The translations under genes and the position numbers were made by a program. This document shows, in pieces, positions 51,212-59,867 of a stretch of 64,000 nucleotides of DNA; position 1 is the first letter of the stretch; each line of letters begins with the position of its first letter. The DNA is from Asticcacaulis aquaticus (GTDB lineage: Bacteria; Pseudomonadota; Alphaproteobacteria; Caulobacterales; Caulobacteraceae). Location of the stretch: the NCBI RefSeq assembly GCF_028550415.1, contig NZ_JAQQKX010000002.1, positions 62,001 to 126,000 on the forward strand, in the 5' to 3' direction. Under the pieces are notes generated by a model. The model saw only the letters and a list, made by a program, of their open reading frames with translations. It was not told the origin of the DNA and did not search any database.

Positions 51212-52002
51212 GCACGCGGCTCCAAACCGTGGAACCGCCGCACGACGTCGGCGTCCAGCTTCGATATGGCGCACTTCTGTCCCACCTTGCGACAGCGTTC
51301 AGCCCGTTGTGAAAACTGCGGCAGACAGGTTTTGAGCGCTGCCTTACCCTTGTCCGACAGGCTGAAAATACGCGCCCAGCGCGGGTCTTCGCGATGGCGC
51401 GGGGCCTGATTGGCCAGGTAGTGCATCAGGGAACACGGGTCGTAATCGGAGGCGTATTTTACCCGTGCGACGGCCGGGAAAGATAGTCTGACATCCCGGC
51501 AAACTGCTGTACCGACACCGCAGGTTTTCAGTAAATCGCGTAGAAACGGCTCGATCGTCAGATAGGTGTCACGGTCGGGCCTCTGGTGTTCGTGCATAAG
51601 GCCCAGCACGTGCCCGATTTCGTGCAGCACGGCACCGTAGGGCACACCGCGTTCAATGGTGACGCGATTACCCAGCGGCAAATGTCCGATGGTCGCCGTG
51701 GTCGCGTCACCGTCGCGGATCACCAGCGTGTCCAACCGGTTGCGGGGATCATAGATAAAACGCACGCCCGACGCCCGGTGCCAGTCGTCCATCGCCTGAC
51801 AGGCCAGCCGCGCCTGTGCGCCTTTGGGCCAACGGTCCCAGCCGGTGCAATCTCGCCCTTTGGCCCCGGCGCGCGCCAGCAACGGCGCCTCGATACGGTA
51901 AGGCACCACGCCGTCTTTCCACGGCTGCGCCCAATCGGGCACGGCGGCGGCCTGCGCCGCACCGGCCCACAGCATCATGACCGCAAAAATAAGGTATTTC
52001 AC
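51208..52002 (-). CDS. secreted astacin-like zinc metalloprotease
   Basis: A 264-residue protein with signal peptide (MKYLIFAVMMLWAGAAQA). The zinc site HEIGHVLGLMHEHQRPDRD follows the astacin consensus HExxHxxGxxHExxRxDRD, and SLMHY is the Met-turn with the zinc-ligand tyrosine. Six or more cysteines are present, several in the C-terminal part. Astacins (M12A) are digestive or processing proteases. Start is GTG with GAGGGG upstream. A propeptide of about 20-30 residues after the signal is likely. Confidence 0.92.
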   Translation of the reverse strand: MKYLIFAVMMLWAGAAQAAAVPDWAQPWKDGVVPYRIEAPLLARAGAKGRDCTGWDRWPKGAQARLACQAMDDWHRASGVRFIYDPRNRLDTLVIRDGDATTATIGHLPLGNRVTIERGVPYGAVLHEIGHVLGLMHEHQRPDRDTYLTIEPFLRDLLKTCGVGTAVCRDVRLSFPAVARVKYASDYDPCSLMHYLANQAPRHREDPRWARIFSLSDKGKAALKTCLPQFSQRAERCRKVGQKCAISKLDADVVRRFHGLEPRA

Positions 52003-52065
52003 GCCTTCCCCTCGCCCGAATTGCCGCCTACCTTACGCGCAATTATGACATTTCAAAGGTTTCCC

Positions 52066-52581
52066 ATGCGCGCCCTTCTTACCGCCGCCCTCGTCCTCGT
52101 CGCCGCCCCCGTCTTCGCGCAGGACGCCGCACCCAAGACCGAAAAGCCCGTGTGCCCGACAACGCCCGCCATGACCGGAGAATTCGCCCACTGGATGCAC
52201 GCTGGTCCAGTGACGGCCACGGTTGATGCCAAAGGCGCACCGCTGCTGAAAGTCGGCACCCCGCTCAAAGTCACCCTGCTCGATTCGACGCGCGTCACCT
52301 ATAAGCGCGCGCGCGCCACACAGCCGACGACCCCGGTCTATTCCGGCACCCTGTCGCTGAAAATCGACACAGCGGGGCAGTACGGCATCGCCGCCGGGGC
52401 CGGGGTGTGGATCGACGTCGAAAAAGACGGCAAGACCCTGTCGTCCAACAAGCACGGTCACGGCCCGGATTGCTCGGGCGTGCGCAAGATCGTCGAGTTT
52501 GCGCTGGAGCCCGGCACCTATACGGTGCATCTGGTCGATAACAAGGAACCGACGATCACCGTGATGGCGGTGTCCAGATAA
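52066..52581 (+). CDS. secreted protein of unknown function
   Basis: A 171-residue protein with signal peptide (MRALLTAALVLVAAPVFA) and a beta-rich mature part, with Cys in KPVCPTT and GPDCSG. The C-terminal part (VEFALEPGTYTVHLVDNKEPTITV) looks like an immunoglobulin-type strand array. AAAGG precedes the ATG by 6 bases. A homologue with a defined function is not known to me. Confidence 0.8.
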   Translation: MRALLTAALVLVAAPVFAQDAAPKTEKPVCPTTPAMTGEFAHWMHAGPVTATVDAKGAPLLKVGTPLKVTLLDSTRVTYKRARATQPTTPVYSGTLSLKIDTAGQYGIAAGAGVWIDVEKDGKTLSSNKHGHGPDCSGVRKIVEFALEPGTYTVHLVDNKEPTITVMAVSR

Positions 52582-52746
52582 CAGGTGTCTAAACACCTGA
52601 AAATCTTTGCCTTCCTTCCCTTGCGGTAACGGAAAATACTTTCCGTTCACGTCAATTTTACACTGGCCAAACGCTTAATCCGGGCTATGCTGTTCCCAAG
52701 GAAACGATACAGTTTCCACCCAGAGACAGGGCAGCGGAGACCCACC

Positions 52747-54558
52747 ATGAACCTGATGGCCATGGCCAAGCGCGAGTTCATTTTCCTCAAGCGTCTATTG
52801 CGCCTGCTCAAGCGCGTGAAGACGGTCGATCCGGCCTCGTCCAATCTCGTTTGCGACGATTTCGAAGCCGTCGTCGACCGTTTCAAGGACCAGCCGGCCC
52901 TTCTGTTCGAAGGCAAGACCCTGACCTATGGCGAACTGGACGGCATGGCCAACCGCTTCGCCCACTGGGCGCGGGCGCGTGGCCTGAAAACGGGCGATAC
53001 GGTCGCGCTGCTCATGCCCAACCGGCCGGAATATATCGCCATCTGGCTGGGCCTGAACAAGCTGGGCGTCGTCACCGCCCTGATCAATAATTCCCTGACC
53101 GGGTCCGGCCTGGCCCACTGCATCAATATCTCCGGTGCCAGCCTGACCGTGGTGGATACCTCTACTCAGGTGGCGTTTACCGACATCGAAGCGACCCTGT
53201 CGCGCCATCAGGGCCTGTGGATTCTCGACCTGCCCAAGGAAGAGGAAACCAACACCCGCCATTCGCTCAGCCACGCCCTCAAGGGGCAGAGCAGCGTCCG
53301 CCCGGATCACGCCCATCGCGCCCATCTCAAGGCGCACGACCCGGCCATGTATATCTATACGTCGGGCACGACGGGCCTACCCAAGGCCGCCAAGATCACC
53401 AATGCCCGCGCCCAGTTGTATATGAAGGCCTTCGCCGGACTGACCCATATGAAGCCCGGCGAGCGGCTTTATAACACCCTACCGCTGTACCATTCGACCG
53501 GCGGCCTGTGCGGTACGGGCGCGGCTCTGCTCAACGGCGCGTCGATGGTCATCAAGCGCAAGTTCTCGGCCTCGGCCTTCTGGCACGACGTGCGCACGCT
53601 CGACTGCACCCATATCGTCTATATCGGCGAGTTGTGCCGCTATCTGATCAATTCGCCGCCGTCGCCCGATCCGACGGATGAGATGAAGCACCGGATCAAG
53701 ATGGCGTTCGGCAACGGCATGCGGCCCGAGGTCTGGGACGAATTCAAGAAACGCTTCAACGTGCCGATCATCGTCGAGTTCTACGGCTCGACCGAAGGCA
53801 ATGTGTCGCTGTTCAACCTCGACGGCCATTCCGGCGCCATTGGCCGCGCCCCGGCATACCTGCGCAGTTCGTTCAATATCCGGCTGGTCAAATTCGACAT
53901 CGAATCCGAACTGCCCGAACGCCGCGCCAATGGCCTGTGCATCGAGTGCAAACCGGGCGAGATCGGCGAGGCCATCGGCGCCATCGGCACCGATGCCCGC
54001 CATGCCTATACCGGCTATGCCGACAAGGCAGCCTCGGAAAAGAAGATCCTGCACGACGTCTTCAAGCCCGGCGACGCCTGGTTCCGTACCGGCGACCTGA
54101 TGAAGATGGACAAGGACGGCTATATCTATTTCGTCGACCGTATCGGGGACACCTTCCGCTTCAAGGGCGAAAACGTCTCAACGTCCGAGGTATCGGAATG
54201 CTGCGCCCGCGCGCAGGGCGTCGATGAAGCGATCGTCTATGGCGTGCCCGTGCCGCACTACGACGGTAAGGCCGGGATGGTGTCGCTGATCGTCGATGAC
54301 AGCTTCTCCATCGAAGCCTTCGGCCACCACGTCTACACCAATCTACCGGTCTATGCCCGGCCGCGTTTCGTGCGCCTGCTCCAGCACGTCGAGACGACGG
54401 GCACGTTCAAATACAAGAAGATGGATCTGGTCATCGCCGGTTTCGACCCGGCTAAAACCGACGACCCGCTCTATGTGATGAAGATGGACGCCACCGACTA
54501 CACGCCGATGACCGAGGCCTGCATGCAGCTTATCGAAAGCGGCCAATACCGTATGTAG
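52747..54558 (+). CDS. long-chain acyl-CoA synthetase (FadD6/FATP-like)
   Basis: A 603-residue AMP-forming ligase that activates fatty acids to acyl-CoA. ANL superfamily motifs are YIYTSGTTGLPKAAKITN, VEFYGSTEGNVSLFN, and WFRTGDLMKMDKDGYIYFVDRIGDTFRFKGENVST. The GSTEGN and DRIGDTFRFKGENV wording places it with FATP-type very-long-chain synthetases. The start at 52747 has GGAGA upstream and suits family length. Substrate chain length cannot be deduced. Confidence 0.93.
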   Translation: MNLMAMAKREFIFLKRLLRLLKRVKTVDPASSNLVCDDFEAVVDRFKDQPALLFEGKTLTYGELDGMANRFAHWARARGLKTGDTVALLMPNRPEYIAIWLGLNKLGVVTALINNSLTGSGLAHCINISGASLTVVDTSTQVAFTDIEATLSRHQGLWILDLPKEEETNTRHSLSHALKGQSSVRPDHAHRAHLKAHDPAMYIYTSGTTGLPKAAKITNARAQLYMKAFAGLTHMKPGERLYNTLPLYHSTGGLCGTGAALLNGASMVIKRKFSASAFWHDVRTLDCTHIVYIGELCRYLINSPPSPDPTDEMKHRIKMAFGNGMRPEVWDEFKKRFNVPIIVEFYGSTEGNVSLFNLDGHSGAIGRAPAYLRSSFNIRLVKFDIESELPERRANGLCIECKPGEIGEAIGAIGTDARHAYTGYADKAASEKKILHDVFKPGDAWFRTGDLMKMDKDGYIYFVDRIGDTFRFKGENVSTSEVSECCARAQGVDEAIVYGVPVPHYDGKAGMVSLIVDDSFSIEAFGHHVYTNLPVYARPRFVRLLQHVETTGTFKYKKMDLVIAGFDPAKTDDPLYVMKMDATDYTPMTEACMQLIESGQYRM

Positions 54559-54559
54559 C

Positions 54560-54823
54560 TTAGAGGGAAGCGAGGCCCATCAGCATCACGCCCGCGCCGC
54601 CGACAAGACCCGTAAATGCGGTCGCAATGTGCCAACCCAGCGCGTAAAGGAAATCCAGACGCCCTTCCGCCCAATCTACCGGCGGCTCGTCATTGAACAG
54701 GGCCGCGATACCGAACGGCCTTACGGCCCCACGACTGACAGCACGCCAGACCTGAAACGCAGAATAAAGCCCCGCCGGAAAAACCAGCGTTGCCAGAAAA
54801 ATATACAGCATCATCCCCCGCAT
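54560..54823 (-). CDS. small two-TM membrane protein of unknown function
   Basis: An 87-residue protein with membrane segments at about residues 5-25 and 62-85, separated by an amphipathic loop (FNDEPPVDWAEGRLDFLY). It is convergent with the acyl-CoA synthetase gene, one base apart. Met5 is an alternative start. No family recognised. Confidence 0.6.
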   Translation of the reverse strand: MRGMMLYIFLATLVFPAGLYSAFQVWRAVSRGAVRPFGIAALFNDEPPVDWAEGRLDFLYALGWHIATAFTGLVGGAGVMLMGLASL

Positions 54824-54871
54824 TGTGAAAACGGCACCGGGAGAAACGCCCGATGCCGCTCAGTCTAATTA

Positions 54872-55168
54872 TTAATCCCGGCGCAGCAGCAGCCCGACCA
54901 CAAGGCCCGCCGCGGCGGCGATGGCCAGAGAGGCCCCCGGATGACGACGGATCTGGCGACGGACGATCTTGGTCTTGTCCTGAGCTTCGTCGCGGGCGTC
55001 TTCCAGCAGGTCCTGCAGCCGGTCGATCGTCCCGTTGATCTTTTCACGCGTGGAATCCGAGACGTGCAGCTTGTCTTCGAGGAATTCCAGCGCGTCGGCC
55101 AGCGAGCGGGTCTTCTTTTCCGTCACCTCGGCAGCGGTATCGAGAGCGGCTTTTACATTGTCGGGCAT
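54872..55168 (-). CDS. DUF883/ElaB-YqjD-like membrane-anchored protein
   Basis: A 98-residue protein: long helical N-terminus (KAALDTAAEVTEKKTRSLADALEFLED) and a C-terminal membrane helix in GASLAIAAAAGLVVGLLLRRD, the ending typical of the ElaB/YqjD family (YqjD binds ribosomes in E. coli stationary phase). AGGAGG precedes the ATG. Monocistronic. Confidence 0.88.
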   Translation of the reverse strand: MPDNVKAALDTAAEVTEKKTRSLADALEFLEDKLHVSDSTREKINGTIDRLQDLLEDARDEAQDKTKIVRRQIRRHPGASLAIAAAAGLVVGLLLRRD

Positions 55169-55317
55169 GGGGACCTCCTGTTGGACAACGACTTCAATAT
55201 AGCGTCTGCCGTATAAATTTTCACCCCTCTATCATTACAAATCAACCTTACAGCCTTTGTAAATTGTGGCAAACGCCCCTGACGCGTACCCCTGAGACGC
55301 ACTCAGGGAACGATGTT

Positions 55318-56550
55318 ATGGACATTATGAAAGCGCTTGTGGCCGCCGCTTCGCTGCTGGCCCTGATGCCTGTCGCGGCACACGCGGCATGGGGGGCGGC
55401 GGACGACGAAGCTAACCGTCAGCGCATGATGAACTCGATGCGTCAGCAGCAGGCCGACAACGACCGCCGGTCGTTCGAACGCCAGCAGCAACAGCAGCAG
55501 AGCATGTACAACAAGAATCTGGAGCGTCCGGCCGGTGGAGGGTCGTCCTATTCAGGTAGTTCGTCGTCGGGCGGGGCGTTCAATTCCTATCAACGCGAAG
55601 ACCCCGTCGATACCGGCCCCCAAAGCGTGGTCAAATCCTACCGCTTCGTCATCTACGTCAAGGAAACCGAGGCCCAGACCATCGCCCGCCTTGAGAAAGA
55701 AGCGGCCGCCGGGAATATGCTGTCGCAGTTCAATCTGGGGCGCGTCTACTACACCGGCTATGCGACGGCGCGCGACGATGCGAAGGCGCGCAAATGGTTC
55801 GGGGCCGCCGCCAGACAGGGCCACGTCCCTTCGGCGGCCCAGTACGGCATGATGAACATGAACGCTCAGGGCGGGCCCGCCGACCGCGCCGAGGGCATGA
55901 AATATCTCAAATTAGCATCCGACAAAGGCGATACCTACGCCATGTCGCTCTATGGTTTCTTCCTGCTGGACGAGCGCAAGTTCGAGGAAGGCCTGCGGAT
56001 GCCGGACGCCGTGGCCCTGCTGACCAAGGCCGCCGACGGCGGTGAAGTCATCGCTCAGGCGGCGCTGGGGCGCTTCGTCTATTATCTGGGCGTCGGCGCG
56101 CCGCTGAACGCCGATCTGGCGGTCAAGTACCTGACGCTGGCGGCTGACAATGGCGATCCGGGTTCGATGGACGATCTCGGCGAACTCTATATGGGCGGGT
56201 CGAACGGCCTCGTCAAACAGGACACCAAGGAAGGCCTGCGCCTGATCAAGGCCTCGGCCGATGGCGGCTTTGCCCGCGCCCAGTACCTCTACGGCCTGAT
56301 GCTGTTGCAGGGCAAACTGCTGCCGCTCGATGCCCCGACCGGGCTCAGCTACGTCAAAAAGGCCGCCGAAAACGGTCATGCCGACGGGCAGTACATCTAT
56401 GCCGACTGCCTCTATTTCGGCACGGGCACAGCCAAGAACGTCGTGGAATCGGCCCGCTGGTACGGCAAGGCCGCCGCCCAGGGCCACAAGGAGTCGATCG
56501 AGATCATGAAAGAACCCGAAATGATCGAGGCCGCCAAAAAGCTATCTTAA
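55318..56550 (+). CDS. secreted Sel1-repeat protein
   Basis: A 410-residue protein with signal peptide (MDIMKALVAAASLLALMPVAAHA), a Gln-rich linker (RQQQADNDRRSFERQQQQQQ), a Gly/Ser segment and then at least six Sel1-like (TPR-related) repeats from about residue 120 on, each with an A-x-G-x5-A/L-x-Y core. Sel1 repeats build solenoids for protein interaction in the periplasm. AGGGA is 9 bases before the ATG. It is followed after 20 bp by a second secreted-protein gene, probably in the same transcript. Confidence 0.9.
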   Translation: MDIMKALVAAASLLALMPVAAHAAWGAADDEANRQRMMNSMRQQQADNDRRSFERQQQQQQSMYNKNLERPAGGGSSYSGSSSSGGAFNSYQREDPVDTGPQSVVKSYRFVIYVKETEAQTIARLEKEAAAGNMLSQFNLGRVYYTGYATARDDAKARKWFGAAARQGHVPSAAQYGMMNMNAQGGPADRAEGMKYLKLASDKGDTYAMSLYGFFLLDERKFEEGLRMPDAVALLTKAADGGEVIAQAALGRFVYYLGVGAPLNADLAVKYLTLAADNGDPGSMDDLGELYMGGSNGLVKQDTKEGLRLIKASADGGFARAQYLYGLMLLQGKLLPLDAPTGLSYVKKAAENGHADGQYIYADCLYFGTGTAKNVVESARWYGKAAAQGHKESIEIMKEPEMIEAAKKLS

Positions 56551-56570
56551 CGTCAACAAAGGAACGACCT

Positions 56571-56930
56571 ATGAAACTGCTTAGTATCGCCGCTGCCGTC
56601 GCCGCCCTGCTCGTCCTGCCTGCCGTGGCCTCCGCCGCCGATGGCTACGTCACCTGTCAGGCGCATCAGGCCGACAAGAACCGCGTCCTCTACACCGTCG
56701 CCTTCCCGGCCAACAAGGCCGATACCGACGCCCTGTGGACCAAGTTTGTCGCCAAGCTGGCCGACAGCGGCTACACCAAGAGCATGTATTCGACCGAGGC
56801 CTCGCCGGTGACCGGCATCTGCAACTGGGAAAAGACCGCCGCCGAGGCCAATACCAAGACCGAGAATTTCAAGGCGGCCTTCGTGGCCAAGGGCGCCAAC
56901 ACCATGGGCGTTTCGGGCTTTCCGGAATAG
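56571..56930 (+). CDS. small secreted protein of unknown function
   Basis: A 119-residue protein with signal peptide (MKLLSIAAAVAALLVLPAVASA) and two cysteines in the mature chain (YVTCQAHQ, GICNWEK). It lies 20 bp after the Sel1 gene with AAAGGAACG upstream of the start. Closed by a strong terminator. No family recognised. Confidence 0.8.
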   Translation: MKLLSIAAAVAALLVLPAVASAADGYVTCQAHQADKNRVLYTVAFPANKADTDALWTKFVAKLADSGYTKSMYSTEASPVTGICNWEKTAAEANTKTENFKAAFVAKGANTMGVSGFPE

Positions 56931-56948
56931 GTGAACATTATCCTGTAA

Positions 56949-56978
56949 AAAAGCCCCGCTGTCGCCAGCGGGGCTTTT
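56949..56978. terminator. rho-independent terminator, probably bidirectional
   Basis: Perfect 13-bp stem AAAAGCCCCGCTG with a 4-nt loop, TTTTCTTGTT on plus and TTTTTTACAGG on minus. It ends the Sel1 unit and the convergent receptor gene. Confidence 0.93.
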
Positions 56979-57000
56979 CTTGTTCCACCTTCAGGCAGGT

Positions 57001-59574
57001 TTAGTACTTCACGCGCAGGGTCACACCATAGGTGCGCGGCTGGCCCATGAAGGCATCGTAGGTGTTGGTATCGGTCGCCGCATTATAGTAGGTGCCCGGG
57101 TTCGAGCCGCCCGTCTGAACGGTCGTCGTGTTGGCGAAGCCCGTGCCTTGCAGCGGGGCATTGATAACGACCTGCTTGTAGGTCTCATCCGTCAGGTTCT
57201 GCGCCCAGAATTCCAGCATCCACTTCTGATCCGACGCACCGATACCGATACGGCCATTGAGCAGGGTATAGCTGTCCTGCATCTTGTACGGGATCAGATC
57301 CGAGCCGGTATTGTATTCCGACGAATACTTGGCCGACAGGTTGCCGCTGAGGCGCAGGTTGGACGCCACATTACCCGACCAGGTGACCGCCAGCGTGCTG
57401 GTCCATTTAGGCGCGAACGACATCTGCGAGCCCGGGAGCAGCGATAGCTGCGGGAAACGGGCCGGGTTCGACAGGTCCGAAGCCGTGAAGGTGCCGTACT
57501 TGGTGTCGGCGTAGGCGACGCCGCCCTGCACCGACAGACCCCGGATCGGCGTCGTCCAGTAGATATCGGCATCGACGCCCTTCGATTTCAGCTCGGGGAT
57601 CGACTCGACCACGAAAGCCGTACCGAGGAAGGTATTGAGCTGGAAGTCCTTATAGGCCTGATCGAAGGCGGTGATGTTGAACAGCAGCTTGTTGCTGAAC
57701 AGCGAGGTCTTCAGGCCGACTTCGTAGGAATCGACCGTCTCAGGCTTGAAATACAGGTTCGTGTCGGGTGTGATGCCGGTCTGGGCGCGGTCGAGGTTGT
57801 AACCGCCGCCCTTGTACCCGCGTGCGAACGAGCCATAGGCCATGACGTTTTCGTTGAAGCGGTAGGCGCCTTTCAGCGTGCCCGACCATTCCTTCTCCTC
57901 GACATCGTTGGCGACCCGGCGGTTATTGAAGGCGGCATTACCCCAGAAGGTACACATATTGCCGACCACCGTCGGGCGCGAGGCCGCCGGGATCGAGGCC
58001 CACAGGCCGACCGGCGTATTGCCCAGAATGCCCGAGCGCGAAATCGCCGATGCACAGCCGACGCCCGAATCCGAGTTGGAATAGACCGCCGTCATCTCCT
58101 TCTTTTCCTGCGTGTAGCGCAGGCCCAGTGTGACTTCGAAGGCGTCGGTGAACTTGTAGCTGTTGTTGGTGAACAGGGCCAGCGATCGCGACTGTTGCGT
58201 GTAGTGATCGAGCGCGCCCTCACCCGGCGTATAGGAGGTGCCGACCGCGCGGCCGGTCAGCAGGGACACCATCGGCAGCGAGGTCGATTGCCCCAGCGCC
58301 TGAGCCAGCAGAATCGACAGGTAGGTTTCGTACTGCGTCCCGTACACATAAGAATCCGTGCGGGTCAGGTCTTCGTCCGTAAAGAAGGCCCCAACCAGCC
58401 AGTTCAGCTTGTCATTGCCGCCGGCCAGTCGCAGTTCCTGCGAGAAGGTGTCGAACTGGGCGCGGAAGTCGCCATTATCGCGGCGATAGAGGATGTCGGC
58501 GCCGGAATAGTCGATGTCCTGACCGTTGGTGTTCTTCCATTTACGCACGCCGGTGACCGAGGTCAGGGTCGAATCGAGCCAGTCGAGCTTGAGATTGGCT
58601 TCGACCGAAATGCCGCCGTCGGTGATCTGCTGGGTCGTGTCGCGGTTGGCGTAGGCCAGACGCTTTTCCGGGTCTGCGGTCGTCGCGACGCCATTATTGG
58701 CGGTCAGCGAATTGATGATGGCGCCGGTCGGACCGGTACGCGTCTGCACGGTGGCGCAGCAATATTCATCACGCTTGGTATAGTCGGCGATGACGCGGAT
58801 CTTGTGCGCGCCCGGCGTGAACAGCAACTGACCGCGCACGGTGTAGAAGTCCTGCGTCGCGTCTTCCTTGACACCACGCGGACCGATGCCGGTATTGACG
58901 TCGTAATAGCCACCGCGTTCACGGCTGGCCACGTAGAGGCGGCCCGCCACAAGGTCTTCGGCCAGAGGACCGGTCACGGAGGCCGACACGCCCTTACCGT
59001 CATAGTTCGAAACGCTGACCTCACCATCGGCCATGAAAGCAAACTTCGGCTCCTGGGTAATAATATTGATCACGCCCGCCGAAGTGTTTTTGCCGAACAG
59101 GGTGCCCTGCGGCCCTTTCAGGACTTCAATGCGGCCGATTTCACCGAGGTCGCCGAAACCGACGCCGTTGCGCGGACGGTAAACGCCGTCGATGACCACG
59201 CCGACCGAAGATTCCATGCCGGGGTTGTCGCCGACCGTACCGACGCCGCGGATACGGGCCGTAGTCAGGGTTTCGTTCTGCGTCGAGGTAACCGTCAGGC
59301 CGGGGGTCAGGACCTGCATGTCCTTGATGTCGCGCACGCCTGCGTCCTGAAGCAGCTTGGCCGACAAGGTGGTGACGACGATCGGCACATCCTGCAGCGA
59401 CTGCTCGCGCTTCTGGGCGGTGACGGTGATGGTCGTAACGGGCTCGTCCTGAGCCTGAGCGTCTTGCGCATAGGCCGGGGTCAGCAGGGTAAATCCGAGG
59501 ACCATGCCGGAGCAGGTGGCCATCAGGGTTTTATTAAAAAACGATGTGGTTTTTTGATTGTTCAGAGCGCGCAT
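57001..59574 (-). CDS. TonB-dependent outer-membrane receptor
   Basis: An 857-residue receptor with signal peptide ending PAYA. The plug domain shows ITVTAQKREQSLQDVPI (TonB-box region), PGLTVTSTQN, RGVGTVGDNPG, GVVIDGVYRPRNG, EIGRIEVLKGPQGTLFGKNTSAG and INIIT, and the rest is a 22-strand barrel ending in GVTLRVKY with a C-terminal aromatic. The wording QDVPI and RIEVLKGPQGTLFGKN is typical of the large Caulobacterales/Sphingomonadales group that imports sugars, vitamins or other non-siderophore solutes. AGGGG is 7 bases before the ATG. Ligand unknown. Confidence 0.95.
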   Translation of the reverse strand: MRALNNQKTTSFFNKTLMATCSGMVLGFTLLTPAYAQDAQAQDEPVTTITVTAQKREQSLQDVPIVVTTLSAKLLQDAGVRDIKDMQVLTPGLTVTSTQNETLTTARIRGVGTVGDNPGMESSVGVVIDGVYRPRNGVGFGDLGEIGRIEVLKGPQGTLFGKNTSAGVINIITQEPKFAFMADGEVSVSNYDGKGVSASVTGPLAEDLVAGRLYVASRERGGYYDVNTGIGPRGVKEDATQDFYTVRGQLLFTPGAHKIRVIADYTKRDEYCCATVQTRTGPTGAIINSLTANNGVATTADPEKRLAYANRDTTQQITDGGISVEANLKLDWLDSTLTSVTGVRKWKNTNGQDIDYSGADILYRRDNGDFRAQFDTFSQELRLAGGNDKLNWLVGAFFTDEDLTRTDSYVYGTQYETYLSILLAQALGQSTSLPMVSLLTGRAVGTSYTPGEGALDHYTQQSRSLALFTNNSYKFTDAFEVTLGLRYTQEKKEMTAVYSNSDSGVGCASAISRSGILGNTPVGLWASIPAASRPTVVGNMCTFWGNAAFNNRRVANDVEEKEWSGTLKGAYRFNENVMAYGSFARGYKGGGYNLDRAQTGITPDTNLYFKPETVDSYEVGLKTSLFSNKLLFNITAFDQAYKDFQLNTFLGTAFVVESIPELKSKGVDADIYWTTPIRGLSVQGGVAYADTKYGTFTASDLSNPARFPQLSLLPGSQMSFAPKWTSTLAVTWSGNVASNLRLSGNLSAKYSSEYNTGSDLIPYKMQDSYTLLNGRIGIGASDQKWMLEFWAQNLTDETYKQVVINAPLQGTGFANTTTVQTGGSNPGTYYNAATDTNTYDAFMGQPRTYGVTLRVKY

Positions 59575-59674
59575 GCGTTTCCCCTAAGGTAACTTTTGTC
59601 GTCTCATAACCCACGTAAAGATTACGAAGGGTTAATAAGCGATACCTGTTCTCACCTGTTGTGCTTTAATTCTA

Positions 59675-59696
59675 TTACGTAAGTCTGACCGCGGTC
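59675..59696. promoter_or_regulatory. two palindromes upstream of the TonB-dependent receptor
   Basis: TTACGTAA (59675-59682) and GACCGCGGTC (59687-59696), 100-120 bp upstream of the receptor start. They could be operators. The rest of the 293-bp gap to nhaA shows no gene and no second recognisable signal. Confidence 0.3.
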
Positions 59697-59867
59697 GATT
59701 ACTTAAAGGCGATCATATGGCACATTCTTTAGCAAAGACAATTTGAAAAACATCTCGCAATTGCACATGAAACGGGCGCGAATCCTTGTGAAAACAGGCT
59801 TACGCGGCGTTAGCAACGGCAAGGCGCGTCTGGAAAAGCCAAGGAAATATTGACGGTTACGCAAACG

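Noticed and set aside
58195-59592. 465-codon open frame opposite the TonB-dependent receptor
   Set aside because: Composition is His/Arg/Gly-rich nonsense typical of antisense frames; the minus-strand receptor is unambiguous.
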